Part shown: positions 18,355 to 27,722 of the stretch, piece by piece
How positions within the stretch are numbered: the first letter of the stretch is position 1
Layout of the letters: the number at the start of each line of letters is the position of its first letter
Assembly: GCA_016710585.1 (NCBI GenBank)
Contig: JADJVN010000003.1
Span: 248,001-312,000, forward strand
DNA from: Saprospiraceae bacterium
GTDB taxonomy: Bacteria; Bacteroidota; Bacteroidia; Chitinophagales; Saprospiraceae
Direction of reading: 5' to 3'
Length of the DNA stretch: 64,000 nucleotides
Translations under genes and position numbers: made by a program
Notes under the pieces: model-generated
What the model saw: only the letters and a program-made list of their open reading frames with translations
Database searches by the model: none
What the model was told of the DNA's origin: nothing

Positions 18355-20502
18355 TTATTTGATCTCCGTATTTAAATAATTAGCCTTAAAATAACTACTA
18401 TACTCTTTGAAAGATTTAAGCTTCAAGACTTCTCGGTAATTGCTCTGGTTGATGACATACATCTCGTAGTTCTCAAATACACCGCAAAACTCTTTTGGCT
18501 TTCGCTCTACACCTCGATAGTATTTCATTGCCATTTCTTTGTTCTCAAATTTTTTGATATGGATTAGTGGAAGATTGTTTTCTATATCGAGATCTACTAC
18601 AGACATCTTTAGATTCTCTGGTTTGTGGTATTTTATATTATAATCTGCGATAGATATTTTAATTTTATCCATGAGCTTATCTTCTGGTTGGAATAATAAG
18701 ACGACAACATAGTGAAGTTTATCGTCCTCCAATTTGAATTGTGTTTTCTCCAAATCTGTTGAAGACACTTCAAGAAATGCATCTTTATCCCCTTTGATGA
18801 ATCGCAATATTTCTTTTGCCTTTGTCTCTTCTGTCGTTGAAGGATAGTTTGCCACCACATCTCTAAGTGCATTGATATAAACTTCTTTACCCTGTGTATT
18901 GCCCACACAAAAGGCTGACAATAATGCAATTTTTGGAGAAAGGGTGTGTTGATTTATGATTTTAGTTTTTGTTACTTGGAGTAGATTGAATGCTTCATCA
19001 TACTTTGATTTTGAATATAGATCATAGGCTGCTTGGTAGCCAGTAGCGACGTCATCTTTTTTAATGAATTCTTTTTTTGCATTGTCTGGATCGGTGAGGT
19101 ATTTGCCATATCTACTGTCTGGAAATTCGTATTTGATTTTGTCAGCATATGAATTGGTGCAACCCATATCATTTAAGTCAAGACAATTTAGATAAAGATA
19201 ATATAGCGCATCTGGCTTTCTCATTGTTCCAGGATATTGAGAAATCAAATTCTCAAATGTATTTTTAGATTTTAAATAGTTGTTTATTTTTTCGCGATAA
19301 AGCACTCCAAGATTAAACATGGCATCTTGAATTTTTTTGTGTGCCGCTTCAAGTTCTGAATCATTGGAAGGAATTCCTCTCAAGATCGCAGCAAGATCTG
19401 CTTCTAGTGAATCTTTATTTTCTTCATTTGTCTTAGTCGCTATTTCTTCAAATGTAAAAGAATTTTTATCTTCTCTTCTCCAATTATCTTCTAATACTCT
19501 ATTGCCCCACAAATCTTTAAATTCTGATCTGCCTCGATTTTTCAAGCGCTCATCATAAGCAAAGAAATTGGAAGTAAGTTGTTTTTGTTTTTCTATTTCA
19601 TTTGAAAGCGATTCATTTAAATTGAACTCGCCTCTATTCATCTGTAATGCTCTTAATGCGTTCGTCGTGGGTTCTATGCTTTTATTTTTTTGTTCACTTT
19701 TTATCTTTAATGCTAGTGCTCTTTTGTCTTTCACAGATAGTGATGAAACCCTGATCAAACTATCTTGTAGATTGATCACTTCTAGATTGGCTGCTATTTC
19801 AGAAAGATTGGCTGAAGTGGCGCTAAGTTCTGGTCTTCGCGGATCTGCTTTGGCGAGATTCAATAAAGTACTATCATAATAATACTTTGCCTTAAGATAG
19901 TTTTGCTTATCGAAATATAATGTAGCAAGCATCAGATAAGAATCTGCTTTTTGTCCTGTGGATACATTTGCAGATAATAATGATTGGTTTAAATATTGTT
20001 CAGCTTCAATATGTTGATTCTCTTGCAGTGCTAATTGCGCCAAAGTAAAATAAATCTCTCCTGCATAATCTGCATTTTTGGAGTCTTTGATTAATTTCAA
20101 TAATCCAGACTTAACACTTGCGGTATTCTCCCCTGCCTTGGCATCATTCAAGAAAGTATTCAGCTTAGCGTGAAATGTCATGTCATAAGATGACTTGATC
20201 TTATAGCATTTGGCAAAGTATTCATTGGAATTGACATAGCGATTTTGCTTTTGATATAGCTGCCCGATGATATAATAGTATCGTGCCTTTTTCTTTTTTG
20301 ATTTGCTTGTAGCAATGGCATTCTTCAAACTCTCAATAGCTTGGTCATTCTTTCCTGTTTTAATCTGAAGATCAGCCATTGAGGCGTACAGATCAGGGAG
20401 TATTTTGGACGGTGTGAGTGGATCTTTTTCTAATTCTCTGAATTGTGTTTGCGCTTCATAATACTTTCCCCTCTCTATTAAATTTTTTCCAGACCATAAC
20501 AT
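18355..20502 (-). CDS. porW: PorW/SprE-like type IX secretion TPR protein, C-terminal part (frameshifted from the N-terminal part)
   Basis: 715 residues of tetratricopeptide-like helical repeats ('AEQYLNQSLLSANVSTGQK', 'YYIIGQLYQKQNRY'), ending in a domain typical of PorW/SprE ('NNLPLIHIKKFENKEMAMKY'). This frame is open upstream of its first ATG: reading back from 20502 gives 'NQGNFLVKHRPAYWES' directly after a run of nine A on the coding strand (20567-20575). One extra A there would join it to the lipoprotein frame at 20564-21259. PorW is a lipoprotein needed for type IX secretion and gliding. Several genes in this window carry T9SS tails, which fits. Confidence 0.85.
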   Translation of the reverse strand: MLWSGKNLIERGKYYEAQTQFRELEKDPLTPSKILPDLYASMADLQIKTGKNDQAIESLKNAIATSKSKKKKARYYYIIGQLYQKQNRYVNSNEYFAKCYKIKSSYDMTFHAKLNTFLNDAKAGENTASVKSGLLKLIKDSKNADYAGEIYFTLAQLALQENQHIEAEQYLNQSLLSANVSTGQKADSYLMLATLYFDKQNYLKAKYYYDSTLLNLAKADPRRPELSATSANLSEIAANLEVINLQDSLIRVSSLSVKDKRALALKIKSEQKNKSIEPTTNALRALQMNRGEFNLNESLSNEIEKQKQLTSNFFAYDERLKNRGRSEFKDLWGNRVLEDNWRREDKNSFTFEEIATKTNEENKDSLEADLAAILRGIPSNDSELEAAHKKIQDAMFNLGVLYREKINNYLKSKNTFENLISQYPGTMRKPDALYYLYLNCLDLNDMGCTNSYADKIKYEFPDSRYGKYLTDPDNAKKEFIKKDDVATGYQAAYDLYSKSKYDEAFNLLQVTKTKIINQHTLSPKIALLSAFCVGNTQGKEVYINALRDVVANYPSTTEETKAKEILRFIKGDKDAFLEVSSTDLEKTQFKLEDDKLHYVVVLLFQPEDKLMDKIKISIADYNIKYHKPENLKMSVVDLDIENNLPLIHIKKFENKEMAMKYYRGVERKPKEFCGVFENYEMYVINQSNYREVLKLKSFKEYSSYFKANYLNTEIK

Positions 20503-20563
20503 TGATTCCCAATAAGCTGGTCTGTGTTTGACTAAAAAGTTTCCTTGATTAGTGATATCATCA

Positions 20564-21259
20564 TTATTTTTTTTTAGGCTCTTTAGGTCTTACAATTTCT
20601 GGAAGTTTTTCATCAATGGTAGGCTCTGTCGTTTTTACACTTGTCTTTGTTTTTCCTTTAGATTTTTTCTTTGCTTTTGCAGCCTCTTTTTTAGCTTTCT
20701 CTCTCGCCTTCTTTTTGTCCTTTGCTTTTTTTATCGCTTCTTCCTTTTTGTCTTTTGCATCTTCTTTCTTTTGTTTGGCCGTTTTTTCTTTTATTTTCTT
20801 TAAAGTTGACTTTTGTTTATAGGGATTGAATTCATCTAAAAGAAAGCGAAATGAATTTTCAGCTGTTTCATAGTCTTTTTTTAGATATTGGGCTTTAGCT
20901 AATAATAAGTAACAGTCATCTGCCCATCTACTCACTCGGTGCAAAGTAATGTCTATGGACACTTTTTCAATTGCTTTATCAAGGTTTGCTTTGACAGCAT
21001 CAGCACTTTCTACTGCTTGATATGGAAAAACAGGCAATATTTTATTATAATTATCTTTGTGTCCAGATTCTAGAACAAGGATACTTTCGTTCAAAATTTC
21101 GTTGGCATTGAAGTATCCATTATATTTGGCGGTTGTATTGTGATAAAATCGACCTAGGGCTGAGGTTTCCCCTTTTTTCCGCTTTGTTACGCAAGAAACA
21201 GTCAGAATTAAGGTAAAAAACCAAATTAAGTGGTAAAGTCTAAAAAATTTCATGTACAT
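20564..21259 (-). CDS. porW: PorW/SprE-like type IX secretion lipoprotein, N-terminal part
   Basis: 231 residues: signal peptide with lipobox (LTVSC, about Cys23) and the SprE/PorW hallmark 'GRFYHNTTAKYNGYFNANE', then 'LPVFPYQAVES' and TPR-like helices. Residues 145-215 are an extreme Lys/Ala/Glu stretch before the frame ends at TAA, right after nine A. It should be one protein of about 960 residues with the frame at 18355-20502. Start could be either of two ATGs two codons apart (21259 or 21253). The A9 run makes a homopolymer error, phase variation or transcriptional slippage possible. Confidence 0.85.
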   Translation of the reverse strand: MYMKFFRLYHLIWFFTLILTVSCVTKRKKGETSALGRFYHNTTAKYNGYFNANEILNESILVLESGHKDNYNKILPVFPYQAVESADAVKANLDKAIEKVSIDITLHRVSRWADDCYLLLAKAQYLKKDYETAENSFRFLLDEFNPYKQKSTLKKIKEKTAKQKKEDAKDKKEEAIKKAKDKKKAREKAKKEAAKAKKKSKGKTKTSVKTTEPTIDEKLPEIVRPKEPKKK

Positions 21260-21330
21260 TGATGAATCTTAACGAATTGATATATAACTAAAAACCTGCA
21301 AATTTATTTTAAATTTAGCAAATTTTACTT

Positions 21331-22236
21331 ATGGTTTGGGATTGGAAAAAGATAAAAAATAAAATAAAAGATCACTTGAGGAGAAGTTTCCTTCTCACTG
21401 TAAGGGATGAGGAGACTTTTGAGGAGACCGCAAGTTATAAAATAAGTCTCAAAAATATCTATATTTTGTTGAGCGGTGTTGTCGTCGCTGTAGGAATCTT
21501 GCTATTTTTATTGATCATCACGACGCCTTTGAAGCGATTTATACCCGGATATGGTGACGTCAGATCTCAATCTGAGTTCGTAAAGCTCCAAAAACAACTT
21601 GTTGCTTTAGAAGAAGAGGTCAATGCTAGGAATTTATATATTGAAAGTTTTCAAAGAATCCTTAGCGGCAACCCTGAAACCAGCCAAGATGTGATAAAAA
21701 ACATCAAAATCGCACAAGAACAAGCAGATCCAGTCCCAAAAATCAAAGAAGACAGCCTACTCAGGATAGAATATGAGGCTGCCTCGAAGTCTAAAACTAA
21801 CCCAAAATCCAGCCAAAGGAACCCAATCTCGATCCAAACCTCCTCAGATTTCTCCATCAATCAAAACCTTGATTTCTTTATGCCTGTCAGAGGGACTTTA
21901 GCTGAGGGTTTTAAACCTGAAAAAAATCATTACGGAATTGATCTCCTTGCTGCTAAAAATACACCTGTGAATGCTGCACTTTCTGGATCTGTCATCCAGT
22001 CTGATTGGACTCTTGAAAATGGTTATACAATTGCTATCCAACACGAACAAAATTTTCTATCCTTTTATAAGCATAATTCTGTTTTATTGAAAAAAGTAGG
22101 CAGTTATGTGAAGACAGGTGAAGTCATTGCAATAATTGGAAATACTGGAGAGCTCTCCGATGGACCACACATCCATTTTGAACTGTGGCAGAATGGCAAA
22201 CCTGTCAATCCATTAAATTTTATTCGCATGAACTGA
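21331..22236 (+). CDS. M23-family (LytM-like) peptidoglycan endopeptidase or scaffold
   Basis: 301 residues: cytoplasmic N-terminus, one transmembrane helix (about 43-65), a short coiled coil (80-115), and a C-terminal LytM domain from about 180. The zinc ligands are present: His200 and Asp204 in 'NHYGIDLLA', and His280/His282 in 'DGPHIHFELW'. It should cut peptidoglycan cross-links at the inner membrane's outer face. Its last 17 nt overlap the end of the convergent aminotransferase gene. Confidence 0.9.
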   Translation: MVWDWKKIKNKIKDHLRRSFLLTVRDEETFEETASYKISLKNIYILLSGVVVAVGILLFLLIITTPLKRFIPGYGDVRSQSEFVKLQKQLVALEEEVNARNLYIESFQRILSGNPETSQDVIKNIKIAQEQADPVPKIKEDSLLRIEYEAASKSKTNPKSSQRNPISIQTSSDFSINQNLDFFMPVRGTLAEGFKPEKNHYGIDLLAAKNTPVNAALSGSVIQSDWTLENGYTIAIQHEQNFLSFYKHNSVLLKKVGSYVKTGEVIAIIGNTGELSDGPHIHFELWQNGKPVNPLNFIRMN

Positions 22237-23404
22237 GAACCGATTTAAATATTTCCAAACCTTTCCTTAAATCATTCTCTGCAATATCTAAGGGTGGCAT
22301 GATTCGAATGCTCCTGTCATCAAATAAAAAGCCATCAAGAATGAGTTTTTGTTCATAACATTGACGAATGACTTCTCTTGGATTAATGTGATGGTGTAAT
22401 TCAACTCCTAAGAAATTTCCCTTTCCTCGAATCTCCTTTATCATTGGATGTTTTAAACTCTTCATGATGAATGTTTCATTCTTTACAGCTTGAGCACAAA
22501 GATTCTGTTCCAATATCAAACTCAATGCTGCAAAACCCGCTGCACAGCACAATGGGTTCCCACCAAAAGTCGTAATATATGCCAATACTGGATTGCTTTG
22601 AAATGAAGAAAGAATTTTGCTTGAGCTTACAACGGCAGCTAGAGGAAGACCTGCTCCTAAAGCTTTTCCCAATAGTAAAATATCTGGTTTAATCGAAGTG
22701 TGTTGAAATGCAAAAAGTCGTCCGGTACGTCCCATACCAGTTTGGATCTCATCAAAGATCAAAAGCACATCTGACCGATTACATTTTTCTCGCAACTTTA
22801 TAAAATACGCGTCACTTGCTATCCTCACCCCTGCTTCTGCTTGAAAGCACTCCATGATCACTGCTGAAGTGTGAATAGATATTTTATTTAAGTCCTCTTC
22901 ATTTCCATATTCAATGAATTTAATACCTGGAAGCAAAGGGTAAAACACATTTCTTGCACTATAATCACTTCGTAAAGATTCAGCTCCAATAGTACTTCCA
23001 TGATAAGCATTTTTGCATACAAGGATTTCTGATCTATTCGTATAGCTTCTAGAAAGCTTAATTGCCGCATCGATTGCTTCACTTCCAGTAGATAGAAAAT
23101 AACAGCTGCCTAGCGATTCTGGGAGCATATTGGAAAGAGATTGTGCCAATCGTATTTGTGGAGATTGAATATGTTCTCCATAAACCGTAGTATGAAGATA
23201 ATGCTGCGCTTGATTTTGAATTGCCTCAATGATCTTTGGATTAGAATGTCCAATATTACTTACATTAAATCCAGACAAAAAATCAAGATAAGCTTCTCCT
23301 TTTTCGTTATATATAAAAGCGCCATGTGAGCGGGATATCTCCATTGTATGAGGCGTTTCCGAAGTACCAACTATATTCTCAAAAAATCTTCTTTTCCAAT
23401 ACAT
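22220..23404 (-). CDS. class III pyridoxal-phosphate aminotransferase (acetylornithine/ornithine type)
   Basis: 394 residues from ATG 23404. Shows the class III fold: 'STGSEAIDAAIKLSR' for phosphate binding, 'LIFDEIQTGMGRTG' with the PLP Asp, and the Schiff-base lysine in 'LLLGKALGAGLP' (about 247). This group transfers amino groups between omega-amino acids and 2-oxoglutarate. No arginine pathway genes are next to it, so the substrate is uncertain. Convergent with the M23 peptidase gene, overlapping by 17 nt at the 3' ends. Confidence 0.85.
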   Translation of the reverse strand: MYWKRRFFENIVGTSETPHTMEISRSHGAFIYNEKGEAYLDFLSGFNVSNIGHSNPKIIEAIQNQAQHYLHTTVYGEHIQSPQIRLAQSLSNMLPESLGSCYFLSTGSEAIDAAIKLSRSYTNRSEILVCKNAYHGSTIGAESLRSDYSARNVFYPLLPGIKFIEYGNEEDLNKISIHTSAVIMECFQAEAGVRIASDAYFIKLREKCNRSDVLLIFDEIQTGMGRTGRLFAFQHTSIKPDILLLGKALGAGLPLAAVVSSSKILSSFQSNPVLAYITTFGGNPLCCAAGFAALSLILEQNLCAQAVKNETFIMKSLKHPMIKEIRGKGNFLGVELHHHINPREVIRQCYEQKLILDGFLFDDRSIRIMPPLDIAENDLRKGLEIFKSVLSSCE

Positions 23405-23487
23405 TTGCAATTAAACTAATCGACATAAAACAATTTTTAATGCTTTGGAGTTTAGTTTTTCTGATCACATTTAAGGGAATTAAGCCT

Positions 23488-23495
23488 TATCTTTG
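23488..23495 (+). promoter_or_regulatory. -7 box before thioredoxin-like gene
   Basis: TATCTTTG, a perfect TAnnTTTG, ends 19 nt before the ATG at 23515. Spacing to the start is ordinary for a short 5' leader. No clear -33 TTTG. Confidence 0.45.
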
Positions 23496-23514
23496 TAAAT
23501 AAAACAAGAAATAA

Positions 23515-24708
23515 ATGAAATTTCACACTAGAATTAAATTATTATTCTTCGCCATTACTTTAGTTTTCAATTCATTTTTGATAGCTCAAGGTGAAACAAC
23601 CAAAGGAATTCAATTTTTTCATGGAACTTTTGCAGAAGCACTTGAAAAAGCAAATAAAGAGGGAAAATTGATCTTTATGGATGCATATACCAGTTGGTGT
23701 GGACCTTGCAAAAGAATGTCGGCTTCAGTATTTCCAGACCCTGTAGCAGGTGATTTTTTTAATCCGACGTTTATCAATTTAAAAATCGACATGGAAAAAG
23801 AAGAAGGCCCCACTTTGTCAAAAAGATATAATGTCCAGTCTTACCCAACTTTATTATTCCTCGATGGCTCAGGTGAGATCGTACACAGAGCATCTGGCGC
23901 TAGACCTGTAGATGGTTTGATTGATTTAGGCAAAGAGGCGCTTTTAAAATATGACAAATCGGGAGATTATGCAAAACTCTATAATGAAGGAAAGAGAGAT
24001 CATGAAACAGTCTTGGCTTATATCAAATCCTTAAATCAAGCTGGAAGACCTTCGTTAAAAATAACGAATGACTATTTGCTTACACAAAAAGATCTTACTA
24101 CCCCTGAAAATCTTGATATAATCCTTAACGGTGCAACTGATGCTGATTCAAAAGTTTTCGAATATCTTATTCAAAACAAAGATGCGATCATCAAATTAAA
24201 ATCAAAAGAGACTTTTGAAACTCGTGTTTATGCCTGCTGTAAAAAAACAGCTACAAAAGCATTGGAATACCGCAATGAAAGCTTACTGAAAGATGCGCAA
24301 TCAAAAATGAAGCATCATCCAAGTAGAGAACAAGAGTTCAAATATGATACCGATCTTCAATTCTATGGACAAACAGGCAATGCAGCTAAATACCTCAAGT
24401 CTGCAAAAAGTTATGCATCAAAAGTAGCAAAAAAAGATCCTGAAAAACTCTCTACGCTTATCACAAAAAATAGTCTTTATTTTAAGACTGATAAGTCAGT
24501 CGGAGCGCTATCTGAAGTTTGTGCAAAAAAAGCAATGAAATATGGCATGGCTACAAACTATTATGTCAATTATGCTGCCATTCTTTCACTCAATGGCAAA
24601 AAGCAAGAGGCTTTAAAAATAGCAAAACAAGCTCTGGAACTTGCAAAAGCGAAAAAGGAACCAACTCAAATGATTGAATCATATATCAATCAACTCACAG
24701 CTCAATAA
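23515..24708 (+). CDS. periplasmic thioredoxin-like protein
   Basis: 397 residues with a signal peptide (to about residue 25). A thioredoxin domain (30-150) has the redox motif WCGPC at 61-65 in 'MDAYTSWCGPCKRM', and cis-Pro in 'VQSYPTLLFLDG'. The remaining 240 residues are helical, Lys-rich and lack a known domain; similar two-part proteins are common in Bacteroidota. Likely reduces or isomerises disulfides of exported proteins. The gene stands alone between divergent and downstream gaps. Confidence 0.82.
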   Translation: MKFHTRIKLLFFAITLVFNSFLIAQGETTKGIQFFHGTFAEALEKANKEGKLIFMDAYTSWCGPCKRMSASVFPDPVAGDFFNPTFINLKIDMEKEEGPTLSKRYNVQSYPTLLFLDGSGEIVHRASGARPVDGLIDLGKEALLKYDKSGDYAKLYNEGKRDHETVLAYIKSLNQAGRPSLKITNDYLLTQKDLTTPENLDIILNGATDADSKVFEYLIQNKDAIIKLKSKETFETRVYACCKKTATKALEYRNESLLKDAQSKMKHHPSREQEFKYDTDLQFYGQTGNAAKYLKSAKSYASKVAKKDPEKLSTLITKNSLYFKTDKSVGALSEVCAKKAMKYGMATNYYVNYAAILSLNGKKQEALKIAKQALELAKAKKEPTQMIESYINQLTAQ

Positions 24709-24780
24709 AATTAGAAAAACTATTATTAGCTTTTGTCTAATAGAACAGATCCATTTGTAAAACTAAATTGGAAAAAATTA

Positions 24781-24821
24781 TAGATTTATAGTAAATACAA
24801 TTTGTTTTTACTTATAATCTA
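24781..24821. repeat. imperfect inverted repeat downstream of the thioredoxin-like gene
   Basis: Left arm at 24781-24796 (TAGATTTATAGTAAAT) and right arm at 24805-24821 pair with about two mismatches around a short loop. It lies about 75 nt past the stop of the thioredoxin-like gene. It may be a weak terminator or mRNA 3'-end stabiliser. It is not GC-rich, so the assignment is uncertain. Confidence 0.35.
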
Positions 24822-24952
24822 CAAAACATAACATTTCAATTGATGTGAAAAGTCTATAGTTCTCTGGTCGACTAGATAAAGAAAAAAACTTAGAACTTCT
24901 TACTTACAACTTCTTTCTATTATCTATTAGTTATTCACTATTAACTATTAGC

Positions 24953-24960
24953 TATCTTTG
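24953..24960 (+). promoter_or_regulatory. -7 box for cvfB-helicase unit
   Basis: TATCTTTG matches TAnnTTTG exactly and ends 6 nt before the ATG at 24967. A start site about 7 nt downstream would fall on the ATG, giving a leaderless transcript. Upstream is a simple-sequence TTA/CTATTA-rich stretch with no clear -33. Confidence 0.45.
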
Positions 24961-24966
24961 CATCTT

Positions 24967-25800
24967 ATGCTAGAATTAGGTACGACTCATAGAATGGAAA
25001 TATTGCGCACTACAAGCGTGGGACTCTATCTTGGACTTGGAGACAATGAGGTTCTTTTGCCCAATAAATATGTACCAGAAAGCTATGAAATAGGAGATGC
25101 GATTGAGGTATTTGTTTATCTTGATTCCTTAGAAAGAATTGTAGCAACAACTTTGGATCCGCTCATCAAAGCTAACGAATTTGCATATCTGAAGGTCACT
25201 GCTCTTTCAGAAATTGGTGCTTTTCTCGACTATGGACTTGAAAAAGACTTGTTTGTTCCAAACAAAGAACAAGCAATAAAAATGCTGTTAGGAGAATATT
25301 ACGTCGTGCATTGTTTTTTAGATGAACAAAGCAATAGACTAATGGGATCCAGCAGATTGAACAAATTTTTATCCAATGAGGAGCTGACAGTAAAACGATT
25401 TGATGAGGTTGATTTATTGATAAGTCATTTTTCGGATCTAGGGATCAATGCCATTATAAATAATAAACACAAAGGCGTCATTTACCACAATGAAATCTAT
25501 GAACAGCTCAGCGTTGGTCAAAGTCTTAAAGGCACTATAAAATTAATTCGGGCCGATAATAAAATAGATCTTTCTCTTATTCCTATAGGTTATAAAAATA
25601 TCGATCCCAATGCAAATATCATTATGGAACATCTCAATAAAAATCAAGGCGTCTTAATGCTCCACGATAAAAGTGATCCTGACGAAATTCATAGACTTTT
25701 AAAAATGAGTAAAAAGAATTTTAAAAAGGCTGTCGGTTCATTGTATAAACAAAAGAAAATTATTCTAAAAGAAGATAGAATAGAATTATTAAAAACCTAA
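24967..25800 (+). CDS. cvfB: CvfB-like S1 RNA-binding protein
   Basis: 277 residues from ATG 24967 (a TTG at 24958 is less likely). It follows the CvfB/YitL plan: three S1-like OB modules ('GLYLGLGDNEVLLPNKYVP', 'KVTALSEIGAFLDYGLEKD', 'KGVIYHNEIYEQLSVG') and a C-terminal winged helix ('KMSKKNFKKAVGSLYKQ'). CvfB proteins bind RNA, and in staphylococci they affect virulence gene expression; the role here is unknown. A TATCTTTG box ends 6 nt before the ATG, so the mRNA may be leaderless. A DEAD-box helicase starts 6 nt downstream, a fitting RNA partner. Confidence 0.88.
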   Translation: MLELGTTHRMEILRTTSVGLYLGLGDNEVLLPNKYVPESYEIGDAIEVFVYLDSLERIVATTLDPLIKANEFAYLKVTALSEIGAFLDYGLEKDLFVPNKEQAIKMLLGEYYVVHCFLDEQSNRLMGSSRLNKFLSNEELTVKRFDEVDLLISHFSDLGINAIINNKHKGVIYHNEIYEQLSVGQSLKGTIKLIRADNKIDLSLIPIGYKNIDPNANIIMEHLNKNQGVLMLHDKSDPDEIHRLLKMSKKNFKKAVGSLYKQKKIILKEDRIELLKT

Positions 25801-25806
25801 GATCAA

Positions 25807-27132
25807 ATGACATTTCAAGAATTAAAAATAAATAAATCTTTACAGCAAGCATTATCTGAAACCCCTTTTGATAAGCTCACTAGTATTCAGGAAAAATCGT
25901 TTTCTGTCATCATGTCTGGAGCTGATGTTGTCGCCATAGCTCAGACAGGAACAGGTAAGACATTGGCCTACCTTCTGCCTATAATCCAACTATTGCCTTA
26001 TAGTCAAGAAAAACATCCACGTGTCATCATACTCGTTCCTACTAGAGAACTGGTTGTTCAGGTAGAAGCAGAAATAAAGAAGCTCACTACATATATGTCG
26101 ATAAATTCCTGTGGCGTTTTTGGTGGAACGAATATGCAAACACAGGCTTTGTTTTTTCAAGAAAAAGTAGATATTGTTGTGGCAACTCCAGGTAGATTAC
26201 TAGATTTAATCTTAGGAGGATTTGTTTCGATGAAATCATTAAAACATGTCGTTATCGATGAAGTAGATGAGATGTTGAACCTAGGATTCCGCACTCAAAT
26301 TGAAAGGGTCTTTGATCTCTTCCCAAAGAAAAGACAGAACCTGATGTTTTCTGCTACACTCACTGATGAAATAGAACTATTGATCAATACTTTTTTTCAC
26401 AATACTGTTAAAATTGAAGCAGCTCCATCTGGAACTCCAATCGAAAAGATAGTTTTATGTGCCTATAAATATTTAAATTTTAATACAAAAATTAATCTTC
26501 TTCAATATTTATTAAAACAGTCGATCTATAAGAAAACTTTAATTTTTGTGAAATCAAAATCGATGGCAGATCGCATTTTTGAGACCTTGCAAAACAAAGT
26601 CACAATTCCCATTGGCGTCATCCATTCCAATAAAGAACAAAACTATCGATTCCGCTCAGTTGAAGATTTTAAAAATGGCATGATCGATGTGTTAATCGCT
26701 ACCGACATCATCTCTAGAGGAATCGATATAGAGGATGTATCACATGTCATTAATTTTGATCTACCAGAAGTACCAGAGAAATATATTCACCGCATTGGAC
26801 GAACCGGGCGTGCAGATAAAGATGGCATTGCTATCAGTTTCGTATCTGAAGATGAACAAGCACTACATGAAAGCATCGAGGCCTTTATACAAAAAGAAAT
26901 TGAGGTCTTTGAACTCCCTTCTGAAGTTGAAATTTCAACTGTCCTTATCCCTGAAGAAATGCCAAACTTTGAACATCAAGAAATAAAACTCAAGCTCCCA
27001 AAAATTGATATCAATAATTCTGCGTTTCACGAGAAAAGTAAAAAAAATCAAAAGGTAAACGTGAGGGTAAGTCGTCGCGAAAAAATGATGGCGAAATATG
27101 GAAAACCTATTACTAGGGGTCAAAAGAAGTAG
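25807..27132 (+). CDS. DEAD-box ATP-dependent RNA helicase
   Basis: 441 residues with all helicase motifs: Q motif near 25, Walker A AQTGTGKT (45-52), 'PTREL', 'TPGR', motif II as DEVD (151-154) instead of DEAD, 'SAT' near 182, and 'HRIGRTGR' near 326. A basic C-terminal extension ('SKKNQKVNVRVSRREKM') may bind RNA. It likely remodels rRNA or mRNA. It is 6 nt downstream of cvfB, so they form an operon. The DEVD variant is compatible with ATPase activity. Confidence 0.92.
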   Translation: MTFQELKINKSLQQALSETPFDKLTSIQEKSFSVIMSGADVVAIAQTGTGKTLAYLLPIIQLLPYSQEKHPRVIILVPTRELVVQVEAEIKKLTTYMSINSCGVFGGTNMQTQALFFQEKVDIVVATPGRLLDLILGGFVSMKSLKHVVIDEVDEMLNLGFRTQIERVFDLFPKKRQNLMFSATLTDEIELLINTFFHNTVKIEAAPSGTPIEKIVLCAYKYLNFNTKINLLQYLLKQSIYKKTLIFVKSKSMADRIFETLQNKVTIPIGVIHSNKEQNYRFRSVEDFKNGMIDVLIATDIISRGIDIEDVSHVINFDLPEVPEKYIHRIGRTGRADKDGIAISFVSEDEQALHESIEAFIQKEIEVFELPSEVEISTVLIPEEMPNFEHQEIKLKLPKIDINNSAFHEKSKKNQKVNVRVSRREKMMAKYGKPITRGQKK

Positions 27133-27280
27133 ATTGGTGATTTGTATTAAATCCAAAGGTGAAATTATAATGATCTAAAAAGAAAAATAATAGCTTAATA
27201 TACTTTTTATCAATCTGAAAGATATCTTTTTTATATTTGTGCTAGAAACGATTTAACTAAAATCAATAAAGCAAAAAACC

Positions 27281-27601
27281 ATGCAAACGAAAAGCTTTTC
27301 TTCCTTAAAAGAATTTTATCCATTTTACTTAACAGAGCACAAGAATGTTACATCAAGAATATTGCATTTTATGGGAACAGCTTTGGTTTTCGTATTTTTA
27401 ATCGTAGGGATTTTATTTCACAAAACCAATCTTCTAATTGCAATCCCATTAGTTGGTTACGGTTTCGCATGGGTTGGTCATTTCTTTTTTGAAAAGAACA
27501 AACCCGCTACGTTTAAACATCCTTTTTATAGTTTAGCTAGTGATTTTATAATGTTTTTTGATTTATTGACTGGAAAGCAAAAATTTAATCCAAATAGGTA
27601 A
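27281..27601 (+). CDS. Mpo1-like / DUF962 membrane protein
   Basis: 106 residues with the DUF962 (YGL010w/Mpo1-like) pattern: 'FYPFYLTEHKNVTSRILHF' with the conserved His residues, and 'YGFAWVGHFFFEKNKPATF'. Two hydrophobic helices separate the histidine clusters. Yeast Mpo1 is a Fe(II)-dependent dioxygenase acting on 2-hydroxy fatty acids; the bacterial members are uncharacterised. A TATATTTG -7 box is at 27232-27239. Confidence 0.82.
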   Translation: MQTKSFSSLKEFYPFYLTEHKNVTSRILHFMGTALVFVFLIVGILFHKTNLLIAIPLVGYGFAWVGHFFFEKNKPATFKHPFYSLASDFIMFFDLLTGKQKFNPNR

Positions 27602-27614
27602 TAGTGTCAAAATC

Positions 27615-27646
27615 TTTGTAGTTTACGACTATAAATTATATCTTTG
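27615..27646 (+). promoter_or_regulatory. Bacteroidota-type promoter before the toxin-antitoxin genes
   Basis: TTTG at 27615-27618, a 20-nt spacer and TATCTTTG at 27639-27646 form a near-ideal TTTG-N19/20-TAnnTTTG promoter. It lies 77 nt upstream of the antitoxin ATG. The best-formed promoter noted in the window. Confidence 0.6.
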
Positions 27647-27722
27647 AAGGTATTATCGTAAAAATTAGAATAAGTATGGCACTTTTTAAGTTTGATATTG
27701 TTATTATATAAAACAGCAAGTT

